Source: Verrucomicrobiota bacterium (lineage in GTDB: Bacteria > Chlamydiota > Chlamydiia > Chlamydiales > JAEYWL01). Taken from it: a stretch of DNA of 5,133 nt. Location: positions 1 through 5,133 of the forward strand of contig JAEYWL010000061.1 in NCBI GenBank assembly GCA_023428915.1. The letters run 5' to 3'. Below the pieces are notes generated by a model. It did no database searches and had not been told where the DNA came from. It saw only the letters and a program-made list of their open reading frames with translations. The first letter of the stretch is position 1; each line of letters opens with the position of its first letter. This document shows positions 5,047 through 5,133 of this stretch, piece by piece. The position numbers and the translations under genes are program-made.

Positions 5047-5133
5047 ATGGACAGGTCGGCTCACTCTTATACTTTGCAAGAACTTGCTGACCTGACTAAC
5101 GCCAAGCTCGTCGGCAATCCCGCGCATCGCATC
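5047..5133 (+). CDS. lpxD: UDP-3-O-acylglucosamine N-acyltransferase LpxD, N-terminal fragment
   Basis: Only the first 29 codons are inside the window; the gene runs off the right edge. LpxD adds the second hydroxyacyl chain to UDP-3-O-acylglucosamine from acyl-ACP, the third step of lipid A synthesis, in the cytoplasm. The visible segment YTLQELADLTNAKLVGNP fits the start of the N-terminal uridine-binding domain of the family (pattern L.ELA..L.A.L.G.). The ATG comes one base after the skp stop, so translation is probably coupled; AAAGG at 5031-5035 is a distant, weak ribosome binding site. The call rests on this short match plus the usual skp-lpxD gene order. Confidence 0.85.
   Translation, partial: MDRSAHSYTLQELADLTNAKLVGNPAHRI

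Overview
The window looks like a piece of a chromosome from the phylum Chlamydiota, more likely an environmental (Parachlamydiales-type) member than Chlamydia itself. The main reason is the plus-strand order recR, bamA (omp85), skp (ompH), lpxD, which as I remember it is the order in Chlamydia. Two further points fit: the BamA homologue has a strikingly cysteine-rich periplasmic half, in keeping with the disulphide-based envelope of this phylum, and the left side carries an accessory membrane protein. The genus cannot be fixed from the sequence alone.

Layout. Positions 1-381 hold no gene I can support. They contain a cluster of short perfect palindromes and hairpins: 3-22 and 97-116 (exact inverted copies of each other), 124-141, 271-296 and 306-334. 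The last is a likely terminator for the minus-strand gene at 382-1008. That gene encodes an unrecognised 208-residue protein with two hydrophobic segments and a C-terminal tail made of 31-residue repeats packed with N-x-T triplets. Positions 1009-1304 separate it from the divergently transcribed recR. This gap is dominated by a nested inverted repeat of about 175 bp (1075-1249), which lies upstream of both genes and so is not an ordinary shared terminator.

From 1305 to the right edge the strand is compact and conserved. recR (1305-1904) encodes the DNA-repair recombination mediator. After an 88-bp gap with a possible promoter comes bamA (1993-4359), the outer-membrane beta-barrel assembly protein. 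skp (4386-5045), a periplasmic chaperone for unfolded outer-membrane proteins, follows 26 bp later. lpxD (from 5047, cut by the edge), an acyltransferase of lipid A synthesis, starts 1 bp after the skp stop.

Functionally, bamA, skp and lpxD form an outer-membrane biogenesis operon: Skp delivers unfolded porin-like proteins, BamA inserts them, and LpxD helps build the lipid A of the outer leaflet. The left part (1-1249) looks like lineage-specific accessory DNA next to this conserved block. Its most unusual features are the repeat protein and the long inverted repeat.
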